Positions 1 to 6,865 are shown, counted from the stretch's first letter. The stretch: 8,192 bases of DNA from Rhodospirillaceae bacterium (GCA_003488105.1 DNMS01000214.1:343-8534); one strand, 5' to 3'. The notes: generated by a model not told the origin, from the letters alone. Made by a program: numbers and translations.

Positions 1-767
1 TGCTGGAAAAGGAATTCATCAACAAGACGGCGCCGACCACGCCTTATCGACGGGTCACCTCCGCCGAGGATTTGGCCAAGGCCGCCGACGAGATCGGCCG
101 CCCGGCCGTGCTCAAGACCTCGCGCATGGGATATGACGGCAAGGGCCAGGTGCTGATCGCCCCCGATTGCGATTACGCCGCCGCCTGGGCGGAAATGGGC
201 GCCGAGATCGGCATCCTGGAAGCCTTCGTCGATCTGGACTGCGAGATTTCGGTGATCACCGCGCGCTCCCCCCACGGCGGCTGGGCGACCTATCCGGCGG
301 TCGAGAACCGCCACGTCAATCACATCCTGGACACCACCATGGCCCCGGCCCGTCTGCCGGACGGCTTGGCCGATCAGGCCGTCGCCATCGCCCACGATTT
401 GGCCGAAGCGCTGGACCTTGTCGGCCTGCTGGCGGTCGAAATGTTCGTGACCCGCGACAAGCGGATTTTGGTCAACGAAATGGCCCCCCGGCCCCATAAT
501 TCCGGCCATTGGACCATGGATGCCTGCGCCACCAGCCAGTTCGAACAACTGGTGCGCGCGGTCTGCGGCCTGCCGCTGGGCTCCGTCGACTGCCACCACG
601 ACGCGGTCATGAAGAACCTGATCGGCGACGCCGTGAACGGCTGGCCCGACCTTTTGGCCGATCCGGGCGCCCGCCTGCATCTTTATGGCAAAGCCGAAGC
701 CCGGCCGGGCCGCAAGATGGGCCACGTCAACCGACTGTACCCCAAGGGCAAACTGCCCAACGGGTGA
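1..767 (+). CDS. purK: N5-carboxyaminoimidazole ribonucleotide synthetase (PurK), 3' part only
   Basis: PurK is an ATP-grasp enzyme of de novo purine synthesis. It uses ATP and bicarbonate to convert AIR to N5-CAIR, which PurE then rearranges. The reading frame is open from base 3 with no true start inside the window, so the N-terminal part lies upstream. About 254 codons are present against roughly 355-360 for the family. Visible landmarks are the glycine-rich ATP-grasp loop GYDGKGQ (129-149), the metal-binding Glu in VEMFV (438-440), and the second metal-binding stretch VNEMAPRPHNSGHWT (471-515), which is highly typical of PurK. The C-terminus is complete and ends with TGA at 765-767. purE commonly precedes purK, so it may lie just outside. 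The gene converges on the next one with only 16 bases between the stop codons. Identification is firm; the missing 5' end is simply the window edge. Confidence 0.96.
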   Translation, partial: LEKEFINKTAPTTPYRRVTSAEDLAKAADEIGRPAVLKTSRMGYDGKGQVLIAPDCDYAAAWAEMGAEIGILEAFVDLDCEISVITARSPHGGWATYPAVENRHVNHILDTTMAPARLPDGLADQAVAIAHDLAEALDLVGLLAVEMFVTRDKRILVNEMAPRPHNSGHWTMDACATSQFEQLVRAVCGLPLGSVDCHHDAVMKNLIGDAVNGWPDLLADPGARLHLYGKAEARPGRKMGHVNRLYPKGKLPNG

Positions 768-783
768 CGGAGGAATCCCGGGA

Positions 784-1647
784 TCAGGCCGTGCCGGCCA
801 GATCGTCCAGAGTGATGCGGCGCATCCGGTAGGCTTCCAGCAATTCGATCTCGACCGCGACGGAACGGCCCAGTTCGGCCAGCACCGTGTTCTTGACGAA
901 GCGCTTCAGATCCTCGGTCTGGCCGGGGAACACCAGGATATTGGTCAGCAACTCGCGCCGCACCAGGGGCGGAAACACCAGTAGTTCGCCGACCAGCAAC
1001 TGTTTGACCGCCGACGGGATCCGCAGGCTGCCGAACAAACGGTCGAGACAGAAGCTGTAGATGCCGAAATCCAGGCGTCCGGCAACATTGGCGGTGAAAT
1101 CCTTGAATTCCTCGACGAAGGCCGCGGGCGTCATGGCGCCGTCCATCATGCGCCGGACATGGTCGAGGAAATCACGATAACGCGCCCGGGCCGGGCTCAA
1201 CTGGTCGTTCAGTTCGGCCTCAAGGGATTTGATCTCGGCTTCGCGGAAGCCCTTTTCCAGCAGGGTATGGGCGCTGTCGCGCACCCGCTCGTCCAGGGCC
1301 TGTTCCTCGATCAGCGAGAACAGGCGCTCATAGGCATCGCGGTCGCGCTTCTTTTTAAGCTTCTTGGCAAGCTGGCCGAGGGGCAGGATCGCCGCCTGGG
1401 CGACCAACTTGTCACGGGAATAGATCGCCGCCATGGCCGCCGCGTCGGCCGGGATCGCGATGTGGCGCGCGAAATCCTCGGTAATGACGAAGCGATGGCC
1501 GTCGGCAACGGTCAGATAGCGGTTAAGCTTGCAGCATTCCAGGAAATGGTTGGCCAGGTTGACCGGCGCGACGGCGGCTTCCTGACGATAGGTCCGGCCG
1601 TTGGCCGGATTGGCGGCGGCGGATGTACCGGTTTGCGCAGCGCTCAC
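784..1647 (-). CDS. Hypothetical protein of 287 residues, family not recognised
   Basis: I do not recognise this protein and assign no function. It starts at GTG (1645-1647), chosen because AAAAGGAGA (1656-1664) sits 8 bases upstream. The first ~28 residues are Ala/Thr/Asn-rich and look disordered. The rest is a soluble, largely helical sequence rich in charged residues, with no obvious membrane segment or signal peptide. It contains a basic patch KKLKKKR (residues 95-101), a long charged helical stretch (about 105-170), and a hydrophobic C-terminal part in which the ending LVFP occurs twice, 15 residues apart (223-226 and 238-241). Codon use matches its neighbours and no competing frame is convincing, so it is probably a real native gene. 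It lies 116 bases downstream of the COQ9-family stop on the same strand and has its own promoter candidate. It could also be served by readthrough from def-COQ9. Its 3' end meets purK tail to tail. Confidence 0.8.
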   Translation of the reverse strand: MSAAQTGTSAAANPANGRTYRQEAAVAPVNLANHFLECCKLNRYLTVADGHRFVITEDFARHIAIPADAAAMAAIYSRDKLVAQAAILPLGQLAKKLKKKRDRDAYERLFSLIEEQALDERVRDSAHTLLEKGFREAEIKSLEAELNDQLSPARARYRDFLDHVRRMMDGAMTPAAFVEEFKDFTANVAGRLDFGIYSFCLDRLFGSLRIPSAVKQLLVGELLVFPPLVRRELLTNILVFPGQTEDLKRFVKNTVLAELGRSVAVEIELLEAYRMRRITLDDLAGTA

Positions 1648-1655
1648 GGTCCGCG

Positions 1656-1664
1656 TCTCCTTTT
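1656..1664 (-). promoter_or_regulatory. Ribosome binding site deciding the GTG start of the 287-residue gene
   Basis: On the minus strand this reads AAAAGGAGA, a near-ideal Shine-Dalgarno sequence, 8 bases before the GTG at 1645-1647. This spacing supports GTG as the start rather than any downstream ATG. Confidence 0.7.
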
Positions 1665-1693
1665 GCTCAAGACCCCATCAATCCCCTGGGCAA

Positions 1694-1722
1694 AGCATAA
1701 CCGACTGCGGCGGCGCCTGAAA
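1694..1722 (-). promoter_or_regulatory. Candidate sigma-70-type promoter for the 287-residue gene
   Basis: On the minus strand, TTTCAG (1717-1722) is followed by a 17-base spacer and TATGCT (1694-1699), a plausible -35/-10 pair. Transcription would begin about 30 bases before the ribosome binding site. The match is partial and based on eye inspection only. It lies in the 116-base gap after the COQ9-family gene, in which I see no clear terminator hairpin with a T-run. Confidence 0.3.
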
Positions 1723-1763
1723 GGTTTCCATAATGCGCTAAGTCACCCCCGGCGGAGTCCGCG

Positions 1764-2471
1764 TCAGGCCGCAGGTCCCGGCCGATGACGGTTAGTGGCC
1801 GCCTTCAGACGCTTGAGGAAGCCCAACGGCGACGGCAGACGGCCCAGCGCCTGTTCCGCCTTGGCTTTGTACATGGGAATCTTCAGGACATCGGCCAAAC
1901 GCCGGTCCAGATAACCCCAAGTATCGATGAAACCGTCCGAGGCATCGGACAGCCAGTACAGGATGGTCGAGGTATAGACCGGGGCGAGCAGACCCCGCTT
2001 GGTGTAATGGTTGAAATCCGCCGCCCGGTCGCCGGCCGCGTGCCAGATATGATCGCAGGTGCGCCAGGTCATACGCGCCGCCAGGGGCGCGTTCTGCGGC
2101 AGCGCCAGGAACGACAGCAGCCGTCGCATGGCCTCGCGGTAGGGCGCGTTCATTTCCAGCCGCAAGCGCACGCCCAGGGCCACCCGTTCCCGCACCTTGA
2201 GGGCGTCCAGGTCGACCTTGGCCAGTTCCGCCAGCATGCGCCGGTCGGACCAGTCTGCGAAATGATCGGCGGCGTCGGCCATACCGCCCGGAAAAGCGCG
2301 CAACACGTCCGCCGCCCCCAAGCCCAGGTCCCCTGCCCCCCGTTCCAGGGCCTTCCGCGACCAGCCGTCAAAAGGCACGTGGTCAAGCGCCGCCGCGATC
2401 AGGCGGTCGCGCAGGTCCCTGTGGCGGGCGCGGGCCTCGTCGGCGGTCATGCGCGTCGTTTGGGCAGTCAT
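1764..2471 (-). CDS. COQ9 family protein, ubiquinone biosynthesis
   Basis: COQ9 proteins have a TetR-like helical fold that binds isoprenoid lipids. In mitochondria COQ9 works with the hydroxylase COQ7 to deliver a ubiquinone precursor from the membrane. In alphaproteobacteria the homologue is expected to act at the inner membrane face in ubiquinone synthesis. The 235-residue protein has an N-terminal helix-turn-helix-like region (about 17-80) and the diagnostic conserved block at 135-176, including DHIWHAAGDRAADFNHYTKR and the following GLLAPVYTSTILYWLSD. It ends in a basic, Pro-containing tail. The start ATG (2469-2471) overlaps the def stop as ATGA, and GGAG (2479-2482) lies 7 bases upstream; a second Met at residue 8 is a less likely start. 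Overlap with def implies co-transcription and translational coupling. The family call is strong; the exact biochemical role in this organism is inferred. Confidence 0.9.
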   Translation of the reverse strand: MTAQTTRMTADEARARHRDLRDRLIAAALDHVPFDGWSRKALERGAGDLGLGAADVLRAFPGGMADAADHFADWSDRRMLAELAKVDLDALKVRERVALGVRLRLEMNAPYREAMRRLLSFLALPQNAPLAARMTWRTCDHIWHAAGDRAADFNHYTKRGLLAPVYTSTILYWLSDASDGFIDTWGYLDRRLADVLKIPMYKAKAEQALGRLPSPLGFLKRLKAATNRHRPGPAA

Positions 2472-3046
2472 GCGGCTTCTCCGTCTTCGCTGTCGGTGGC
2501 CTCGCCGTCGGCTTCATCGGTCATGGTCGTGCGGGGGGCGCGGGCCATTTCCTCGACAAAGCCGAAGGTGGATAGATCCGTCATGCGCATGGGATAGAGA
2601 ATGCCGTCCAGATGGTCGCATTCGTGCTGCACCACGCGGGCGTGATAGCCCTTGGCCTCGCGCTCGAAGGTCTTGCCGTCCAGGCCCTGGGCGCGGTAGC
2701 AGATATGCGTCGGGCGCGGCACCTGGCCGGTCATCTCCGGCAGGGACAGGCAGCCTTCCCAGCCCTCCTCGACGTCGTCGCCGATGATCTCGATCACCGG
2801 ATTGACCAGCACGGTCAACGGCACGTCCTTTTTGTCCTCGCAACGCTCGCCCGGTACGCGGAATACCACGATGCGCAGCGGCACATGGACCTGGGGGGCC
2901 GCCAAACCGATGCCCGGCGCGTCGGCCATGGTTTCGACCATGTCGGCGATCAGGCCGTGAATGCGCGGATCCTGGGGGTCTTCGACCGGCTGGGCGATGC
3001 CCATCAGCACCGGATGTCCCATGCGCGCGATTTTTAGAATGGCCAT
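2468..3046 (-). CDS. def: Peptide deformylase
   Basis: This cytoplasmic metalloenzyme removes the formyl group from the N-terminal methionine of nascent proteins. All three hallmark motifs are present in the 192-residue product: GIGLAAPQ (45-52), EGCLS (97-101) and HECDH (141-145). The metal ligands should be Cys99, His141 and His145, with Glu142 as catalytic residue, so the enzyme should be active. The ATG start at 3044-3046 is supported by AAGAGGA (3055-3061), 8 bases upstream. The last 16 residues (177-192) carry eight Asp/Glu and extend beyond the usual core. The DNA encoding this tail also holds the ribosome binding site of the following COQ9-family gene, which it overlaps by 4 bases. 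Many bacteria pair def with fmt; no fmt is visible here. It is divergent from rpsU across a 184-base gap. Confidence 0.97.
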   Translation of the reverse strand: MAILKIARMGHPVLMGIAQPVEDPQDPRIHGLIADMVETMADAPGIGLAAPQVHVPLRIVVFRVPGERCEDKKDVPLTVLVNPVIEIIGDDVEEGWEGCLSLPEMTGQVPRPTHICYRAQGLDGKTFEREAKGYHARVVQHECDHLDGILYPMRMTDLSTFGFVEEMARAPRTTMTDEADGEATDSEDGEAA

Positions 3047-3230
3047 CGTCGAAATCCTCTTGATCCGGGGCGTGAAGACGCCTTTATGACGCCGGATGGC
3101 TCCCCGGGAAATAACACGTTTGCTCCTTCACAAGGGGATATCTATGTGATAGAAGCCCGTCTTCCCGGACAGGTGATAGCACAGGTCCGATTGATTTTGT
3201 TGACTATAAGATTAGGAGCGTGACCTTACC
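3047..3230. promoter_or_regulatory. Divergent def / rpsU intergenic region with candidate rpsU promoter and leader
   Basis: This 184-base gap must hold the starts for def (minus) and rpsU (plus). For rpsU a weak plus-strand candidate is TTGCTC (3120-3125), a 17-base spacer, then TATGTG (3143-3148). Another -10-like word, TATAAG (3205-3210), lacks a good partner. The rpsU ribosome binding site is AGGAG (3214-3218), 12 bases before the GTG, which is a rather long spacing. Close to def there is a direct repeat GACGCC (3077-3082 and 3088-3093) inside an imperfect inverted repeat whose arms are ATCCGG (3063-3068) and CCGGAT (3092-3097). This could fold in the def leader. No riboswitch class is recognised. 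Confidence 0.35.
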
Positions 3231-3434
3231 GTGCAAGTCATTGTCCGAGACAACAACGTGGATCAGGCCCTCAAGGCCCTGAAAAAGAAGATGCAGCGCG
3301 AAGGCATCTTCCGCGAAATGAAGCTGCGCCGCTCCTACGAAAAGCCCTCCGAGCGCCGGGCCCGTGAAAAGGCCGAAGCCGTGCGCCGTGCACGCAAGCT
3401 TGAGCGCAAGCGGATCGAGCGCGAGGGCTTCTAG
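3231..3434 (+). CDS. rpsU: 30S ribosomal protein S21
   Basis: S21 is a small, very basic protein of the 30S subunit platform near the 3' end of 16S rRNA, involved in initiation on natural mRNAs. The 67-residue product begins [20 protein letters not shown], the typical S21 N-terminus, and continues with an Arg/Lys-rich helical tail with the usual family length. The start is GTG (3231-3233), since the conserved N-terminus begins exactly there; AGGAG lies 12 bases upstream. It stands alone on the plus strand, divergent from def, and is followed by two hairpins, the second a good terminator. It is therefore probably a monocistronic unit, and is not part of the rpsU-dnaG-rpoD operon known from gammaproteobacteria. 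No anomaly is seen in the coding sequence. Confidence 0.97.
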   Translation: MQVIVRDNNVDQALKALKKKMQREGIFREMKLRRSYEKPSERRAREKAEAVRRARKLERKRIEREGF

Positions 3435-3439
3435 CCCCT

Positions 3440-3458
3440 CGGCCCGCTAACCGGGCCG
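3440..3458 (+). other. Hairpin just after rpsU stop
   Basis: There is a perfect 7-bp inverted repeat, CGGCCCG / CGGGCCG, with a 5-base loop, starting 6 bases after the rpsU stop codon. The downstream sequence (CGTTCTCC) is only weakly T-rich, so it may be an mRNA 3'-end stabilising stem or a partial terminator preceding the stronger one at 3484. Confidence 0.5.
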
Positions 3459-3483
3459 CGTTCTCCAAAATCCACCGAAATAC

Positions 3484-3521
3484 CGGGCGCTGCCGGGGCT
3501 AAGCCCCTGCGCGCCCGTTTT
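3484..3521 (+). terminator. Rho-independent terminator of rpsU
   Basis: A two-tier stem is visible. The outer arms are CGGGCGC (3484-3490) and GCGCCCG (3511-3517), the inner arms GGGGC (3495-3499) and GCCCC (3503-3507) with a TAA loop. It is followed immediately by TTTT (3518-3521) and then CTTG. It lies about 50 bases past the rpsU stop in the right orientation. Confidence 0.75.
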
Positions 3522-3590
3522 CTTGACCGAACCTACTTCCTGGCCGAACCCACAATGGGGGGATGGAGGGAAGACGGCATCAGGCAAAAC

Positions 3591-3623
3591 GAAGGGCCGG
3601 CGGTCTATGGCCGCCGGCCCTTC
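3591..3623 (-). terminator. Strong hairpin terminator of the pnt operon
   Basis: A perfect 13-bp stem, GAAGGGCCGGCGG / CCGCCGGCCCTTC, encloses a 7-base loop (3604-3610). Read on the minus strand it begins 28 bases after the pntB stop and is followed by GTTTTGCC, giving a short U-run. On the plus strand the following bases are ATAATCTTG, a poorer U-tract. It therefore mainly serves pntB, but may also block stray transcription from rpsU. Confidence 0.8.
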
Positions 3624-3651
3624 ATAATCTTGCACATTGCGAGAACGCGGA

Positions 3652-5046
3652 TCAGCCCAAGGCTTGAACGATCTCTTCCGTCATCTTCTTGGCGTCGCCG
3701 AACAGCATCATGGTGTTGTCGGCGAAGAACAGGGGGTTATCGACCCCGGCGTAGCCCGACGACATGCCGCGCTTGATGAACAGCACCGTGCCCGCCTTTT
3801 CCACATCGAGGATCGGCATCCCGGCGATCGGGCTTTGCGGATCCGTCTTGGCGGTCGGGTTGGTCACGTCGTTGGCGCCGATCACGTAGGCGACATCGGC
3901 GGTGGAGAATTCGTGGTTGATCTCCTCCAGCTCGAACACCTCGTCATAGGGCACGTTGGCTTCGGCCAGCAGCACGTTCATATGCCCCGGCATGCGCCCG
4001 GCGACGGGGTGAATGGCGTAGCGGACCTCGACCCCTTCGGCCTTCAGCATGTCGGCCATTTCGCGCACGGCGTGCTGGGCCTGGGCCACGGCCATGCCGT
4101 AGCCCGGCACGATGATGACCTTGGACGCGTTCTTCATGATGAAGGCCGCGTCGTCGGCGGCACCCGATTTCACGGATTTGCCGTCGTTGGATGTCGCGGC
4201 GGCGGCCCCGCCGGTGTCGCCACCAAAGCCGCCCAGAAGCACGTTGATGATCGAGCGGTTCATGCCCTTGCACATGATGTAGGACAGGATCGCGCCGGAC
4301 GAGCCGACCAGGGCCCCCGTGATGATCAGCGCCGGGTTGGACAGGGTGAAGCCGATACCGGCGGCCGCCCAGCCCGAGTACGAGTTGAGCATGGACACGA
4401 CCACAGGCATGTCCGCCCCGCCGATGGGAATGATCAGCAGGAAACCGATGGCGAAGCTGAGCGCCACGATGCCCCAATAGACGGAATGGGATTCCGAGCC
4501 GACGAAGATGACGATCAAGGCCAGAATGGCGAGGCCGACCAGCAGGTTCAGCTTGTGCTGCCCCGGAAAGGTGATCGGCGCGCCCGACATGATGCCCTGC
4601 AGCTTAGCGAAGGCGATGACCGAGCCGGAGAAGGTGATGGCGCCGATCGCCGTGCCCAGCGACATTTCGACCAGCGAGGCCCCCGGAATTTCACCGATCG
4701 CGCCCAGGCCGTAGGCCTTGGGATTGAACAGGGCCGAGGTCGCCACGAACACCGCCGCCATGCCGACCAAGGAATGGAAGGCGGCGACCAGCTGCGGCAG
4801 GGCCGTCATCTGGATCTTCAGCGCCGTCACGGTGCCGATGGTGCCGCCGATGAGGATCGCCAAGACGATCATGCCGAACGACATGACGCCCGGGTCCATG
4901 AGCGTGGTGATGATGGCGATGGCCATGCCGATAATGGCCATCATGTTGCCGCGGCGCGCGGTCACCGGCGATGACAGGCCCCGGAGTGCCAGAATGAACA
5001 GCACCGAGGAAATGAGATAGGCGTAGCCCGTCCAGCTTGCGGTCAT
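3652..5046 (-). CDS. pntB: NAD(P) transhydrogenase subunit beta
   Basis: PntB carries the larger part of the membrane domain (dII) and the NADP(H)-binding domain (dIII) of the proton-translocating transhydrogenase, which uses the proton gradient to drive hydride transfer from NADH to NADP+. The 464-residue length is normal. Residues 1 to about 260 hold multiple hydrophobic helices. His91 (in AAFHSLVG), Asp212 and Asn221 (in ADMPVVVSMLNSYSG) correspond to known proton-path residues of E. coli PntB (His91, Asp213, Asn222). From about 286 comes dIII with the nucleotide fingerprint GYGMAV (315-320), GANDVTNP (390-397) and RGMSSGYAG (426-434). The ATG at 5044-5046 is preceded by GGGGAGG (5055-5061), which overlaps the pntAb stop codon, so the two are likely translationally coupled. 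It is last in the operon and followed by a strong terminator. All key motifs are intact. Confidence 0.98.
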   Translation of the reverse strand: MTASWTGYAYLISSVLFILALRGLSSPVTARRGNMMAIIGMAIAIITTLMDPGVMSFGMIVLAILIGGTIGTVTALKIQMTALPQLVAAFHSLVGMAAVFVATSALFNPKAYGLGAIGEIPGASLVEMSLGTAIGAITFSGSVIAFAKLQGIMSGAPITFPGQHKLNLLVGLAILALIVIFVGSESHSVYWGIVALSFAIGFLLIIPIGGADMPVVVSMLNSYSGWAAAGIGFTLSNPALIITGALVGSSGAILSYIMCKGMNRSIINVLLGGFGGDTGGAAAATSNDGKSVKSGAADDAAFIMKNASKVIIVPGYGMAVAQAQHAVREMADMLKAEGVEVRYAIHPVAGRMPGHMNVLLAEANVPYDEVFELEEINHEFSTADVAYVIGANDVTNPTAKTDPQSPIAGMPILDVEKAGTVLFIKRGMSSGYAGVDNPLFFADNTMMLFGDAKKMTEEIVQALG

Positions 5047-5060
5047 TATTCAGGCCTCCC

Positions 5061-5480
5061 CTATTTCTTCTCTTTTTTCTTGAACATGGCGAGCATTCGC
5101 TGCGTCACGATGAAGCCGCCGAAGATGTTCACCGACGCCAGCGTGATCGCGAAGAAGCCCATCCAGGACGAGAAATCCATGCCCTCAGGCCCGGCCGCCA
5201 GGATGCCGCCGACGATGATCACCGAGGAAATGGCGTTGGTCACGCCCATCAGCGGCGAGTGCAATGCCGGGGTCACCGACCAGACCACGTAGTAGCCGAC
5301 GAAGCAGGCCAGCACGAAGATGGTGAATAGCCCAAGGAAACTGTCGTGGCCGCCCATGGCGGGGGCTTGCTGCGCGACGGCGGCGGCGGCGTCCGCAGCC
5401 AGCCGTTGCGTCTGCTCAAGAAGCTGCGCGGCGCCGGCGGCAAGTTCTTCAGCCTGTTTGGCGATCGTTGCGGTATCCAT
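5061..5480 (-). CDS. pntAb: NAD(P) transhydrogenase subunit alpha part 2 (membrane part)
   Basis: This is the small membrane subunit of the split-type transhydrogenase. It supplies the first dII helices, which in E. coli are fused to the C-terminus of PntA. The 139-residue protein has an Ala/Gln/Glu-rich amphipathic N-terminal stretch (about 5-40), then three hydrophobic segments (about 48-68, 78-97, 104-127) and a basic end KKKEKK that should face the cytoplasm. Typical signatures are [20 protein letters not shown] and [14 protein letters not shown]. The start ATG is at 5478-5480 with AGGGG (5489-5493) 8 bases upstream, inside the end of pntAa. Only 2 bases separate it from the pntAa stop. 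Length and organisation match the Rhodospirillum rubrum three-gene type. The pntB ribosome binding site overlaps this gene's TAG stop. Confidence 0.96.
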   Translation of the reverse strand: MDTATIAKQAEELAAGAAQLLEQTQRLAADAAAAVAQQAPAMGGHDSFLGLFTIFVLACFVGYYVVWSVTPALHSPLMGVTNAISSVIIVGGILAAGPEGMDFSSWMGFFAITLASVNIFGGFIVTQRMLAMFKKKEKK

Positions 5481-5482
5481 CG

Positions 5483-6739
5483 TCAGTTCCCCTTGTCTTG
5501 GGTTTTGTCGTCGGACGTCTCGGCCGGTTTGTCATCGGCCTTCTTGGCCGCGGGCTTCTTTGCCGGGGCTTTCTTTGCCGGAGCCTTGGCCCCCATGGCA
5601 TCCTTGACCCGCGCGTTCACGACCTCGCCGTCGCGGGTGACACAGCAGCCCTTGACGATCTCGTCATCCCAATCGATGGCCAGCGTGCCGGTCTTTTCCT
5701 TGTCCGTCAGCGGCGTCAGGAAGTTCAGCAGGTTCTTGGCGTAAAGGTCCGACGCGGTCTGCGCCAGACGGCCCGGCAGATTGAAAATCCCGATAACCTT
5801 CACGCCGTTCGGCGTGGTGATGGTCTTGCCCGGCTGCGACATCTCACAGTTGCCGCCCGCTTCGACCGCCAGATCGACGATCACCGCCCCGGCCTGCATG
5901 CTGGCGACCATTTCCTTGGTGATCAGCTTGGGCGCCGGGCGACCGGGGATCAGCGCCGTGGTCACGACGATGTCCTGTTTCTTGATGTGCTCGGCGACGA
6001 CCTGTTTCTGCTTGTCGTAGTATTCCTTGGGCATTTCCTTGGCGTAGCCGCCTTCGGTCTGAGCGTCCTTTTCCATTTCCGGATCGACGACCAAGAACTT
6101 ACCGCCCAGGCTTTCGACCTGTTCCTTGGTGGCGGGGCGCACGTCCGTCGCGGTGACGACGGCGCCCAGACGCTTGGCCGTGGCGATGGCCTGTAGGCCC
6201 GCAACGCCAACGCCCATGATGAAAGCCTTGGCCGGCGGCACCGTGCCCGCCGCCGTCATCATCATCGGGATACCGCGCCCGTATTCGGCGGCGGCCTCCA
6301 AAATCGCGCGATAGCCGGCCAGGTTGGCCTGGCTCGACAGCACGTCCATGCTTTGCGCACGGGAAATGCGGGGCACCAGTTCCATGGCGAAGGTGGTGAT
6401 CCCGGCCTTGGCATAGGCCGCCACATCATCCAGAGAGGTCAGGGCCGCCAACTGGGAAATCAGCACGGCGCCCTTCTTCATCTGGGCCGGCAGCGCGCCG
6501 GCGCCGGACGTGGCCGGCGGATTGACCATCAGCACGATATCGGCGGTTTTCACCGCGGCGCCCGTGGCGACCGACGCGCCCGCGGCCTTGTATACGTCGT
6601 CGGAAACGCTGGCGCCCTCGCCTGCACCCTTCTCGACGGCAACGTCATAGCCGAGGCCGACCAGCTTCTGAATCACCTGAGGCGACGCGGCGACGCGGGT
6701 TTCTCCGGCGCGGGTTTCCTTGGGAATTACGATCTTCAT
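5483..6739 (-). CDS. pntAa: NAD(P) transhydrogenase subunit alpha part 1 (NAD(H)-binding domain I), with Lys-rich tail
   Basis: PntAa is the peripheral domain I that binds NAD(H) and exchanges hydride with domain III of PntB. Visible motifs are the N-terminal MKIVIPKET, the RQD-loop region [15 protein letters not shown] (123-137, with Arg124, Gln129, Asp132 and Ser135 matching R. rubrum Arg127, Gln132, Asp135 and Ser138), the Rossmann fingerprint [13 protein letters not shown] (176-188), and the mobile-loop GGYAKEM with Tyr232 (R. rubrum Tyr235). The core ends near residue 382, close to the whole length of the R. rubrum protein (about 384). Here a further 36 residues, rich in Lys, Ala and Pro and then Asp/Thr, are appended. 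The ATG (6737-6739) has AGGGGA (6748-6753) 8 bases upstream. It is first gene of pntAa-pntAb-pntB and is divergent from the gamma-glutamyltransferase-family gene. Catalytic residues look intact. Confidence 0.97.
   Translation of the reverse strand: MKIVIPKETRAGETRVAASPQVIQKLVGLGYDVAVEKGAGEGASVSDDVYKAAGASVATGAAVKTADIVLMVNPPATSGAGALPAQMKKGAVLISQLAALTSLDDVAAYAKAGITTFAMELVPRISRAQSMDVLSSQANLAGYRAILEAAAEYGRGIPMMMTAAGTVPPAKAFIMGVGVAGLQAIATAKRLGAVVTATDVRPATKEQVESLGGKFLVVDPEMEKDAQTEGGYAKEMPKEYYDKQKQVVAEHIKKQDIVVTTALIPGRPAPKLITKEMVASMQAGAVIVDLAVEAGGNCEMSQPGKTITTPNGVKVIGIFNLPGRLAQTASDLYAKNLLNFLTPLTDKEKTGTLAIDWDDEIVKGCCVTRDGEVVNARVKDAMGAKAPAKKAPAKKPAAKKADDKPAETSDDKTQDKGN
5486..5593 (-). other. Low-complexity Lys/Ala/Pro-rich C-terminal tail of PntAa
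   Basis: Residues 383-418 of PntAa begin with near-repeats of A-P-A-K-K / P-A-A-K-K (about 386-400) and then change to an Asp/Lys/Thr-rich end. The style resembles the tails of histone-H1-like proteins. The nucleotide sequence is correspondingly repetitive (variants of GCC-CCG-GCA-AAG-AAG). The tail is expected to be disordered and does not belong to the conserved domain I fold. Confidence 0.85.
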
Positions 6740-6842
6740 GGCTCTGGTCCCCTAGCCCTTGGTCATTCAAGCACCGGTATATGACGTGTCTACCGTGCTT
6801 GCACAAGTATCGCACAGCCTTTAAATCCTGCGTCGGAAAGCT

Positions 6843-6859
6843 TTTTCATGAAATGAAAA
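6843..6859. promoter_or_regulatory. Inverted repeat, candidate operator
   Basis: TTTTCAT-GAA-ATGAAAA is a perfect 7-bp inverted repeat with a 3-base centre. A second perfect 10-bp palindrome, TTTCATGAAA, overlaps it at 6844-6853. Both are AT-rich in a GC-rich genome and sit between two divergent genes. No known regulator is assigned. Confidence 0.4.
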
Positions 6860-6865
6860 TCACAT

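Noticed and set aside
72..74. TTG as a possible start codon for PurK
   Set aside because: The PurK-like frame continues upstream to the window edge with conserved-looking sequence (EKEFINKTAPTTPYRR), so the gene is truncated by the window and does not start here.
775..784. Palindrome ATCCCGGGAT between purK and the 287-residue gene, as a bidirectional terminator
   Set aside because: The palindrome has no loop and no T-run on either side, so it is too weak to call a terminator; a 10-base palindrome is unremarkable in GC-rich DNA.
1785..2597. Plus-strand open frame opposite the COQ9-family gene and def
   Set aside because: It has no recognisable domain and is fully explained as the antisense of two well-supported genes.
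3200..3205. TTGACT as a -35 box for rpsU
   Set aside because: A -10 box at normal spacing would fall at the rpsU start codon, after the ribosome binding site, so it cannot drive this gene.
3637..4974. Long plus-strand open frame antisense to pntB
   Set aside because: Its product is His/Gly/Asp/Arg-rich with no domain resemblance, a typical antisense artefact of GC-rich coding DNA. The minus strand encodes a full PntB with all motifs.
5468..6196. Plus-strand open frame opposite pntAa
   Set aside because: It is the antisense of conserved PntAa sequence including the Rossmann region; its Arg/His-rich product has no family resemblance.
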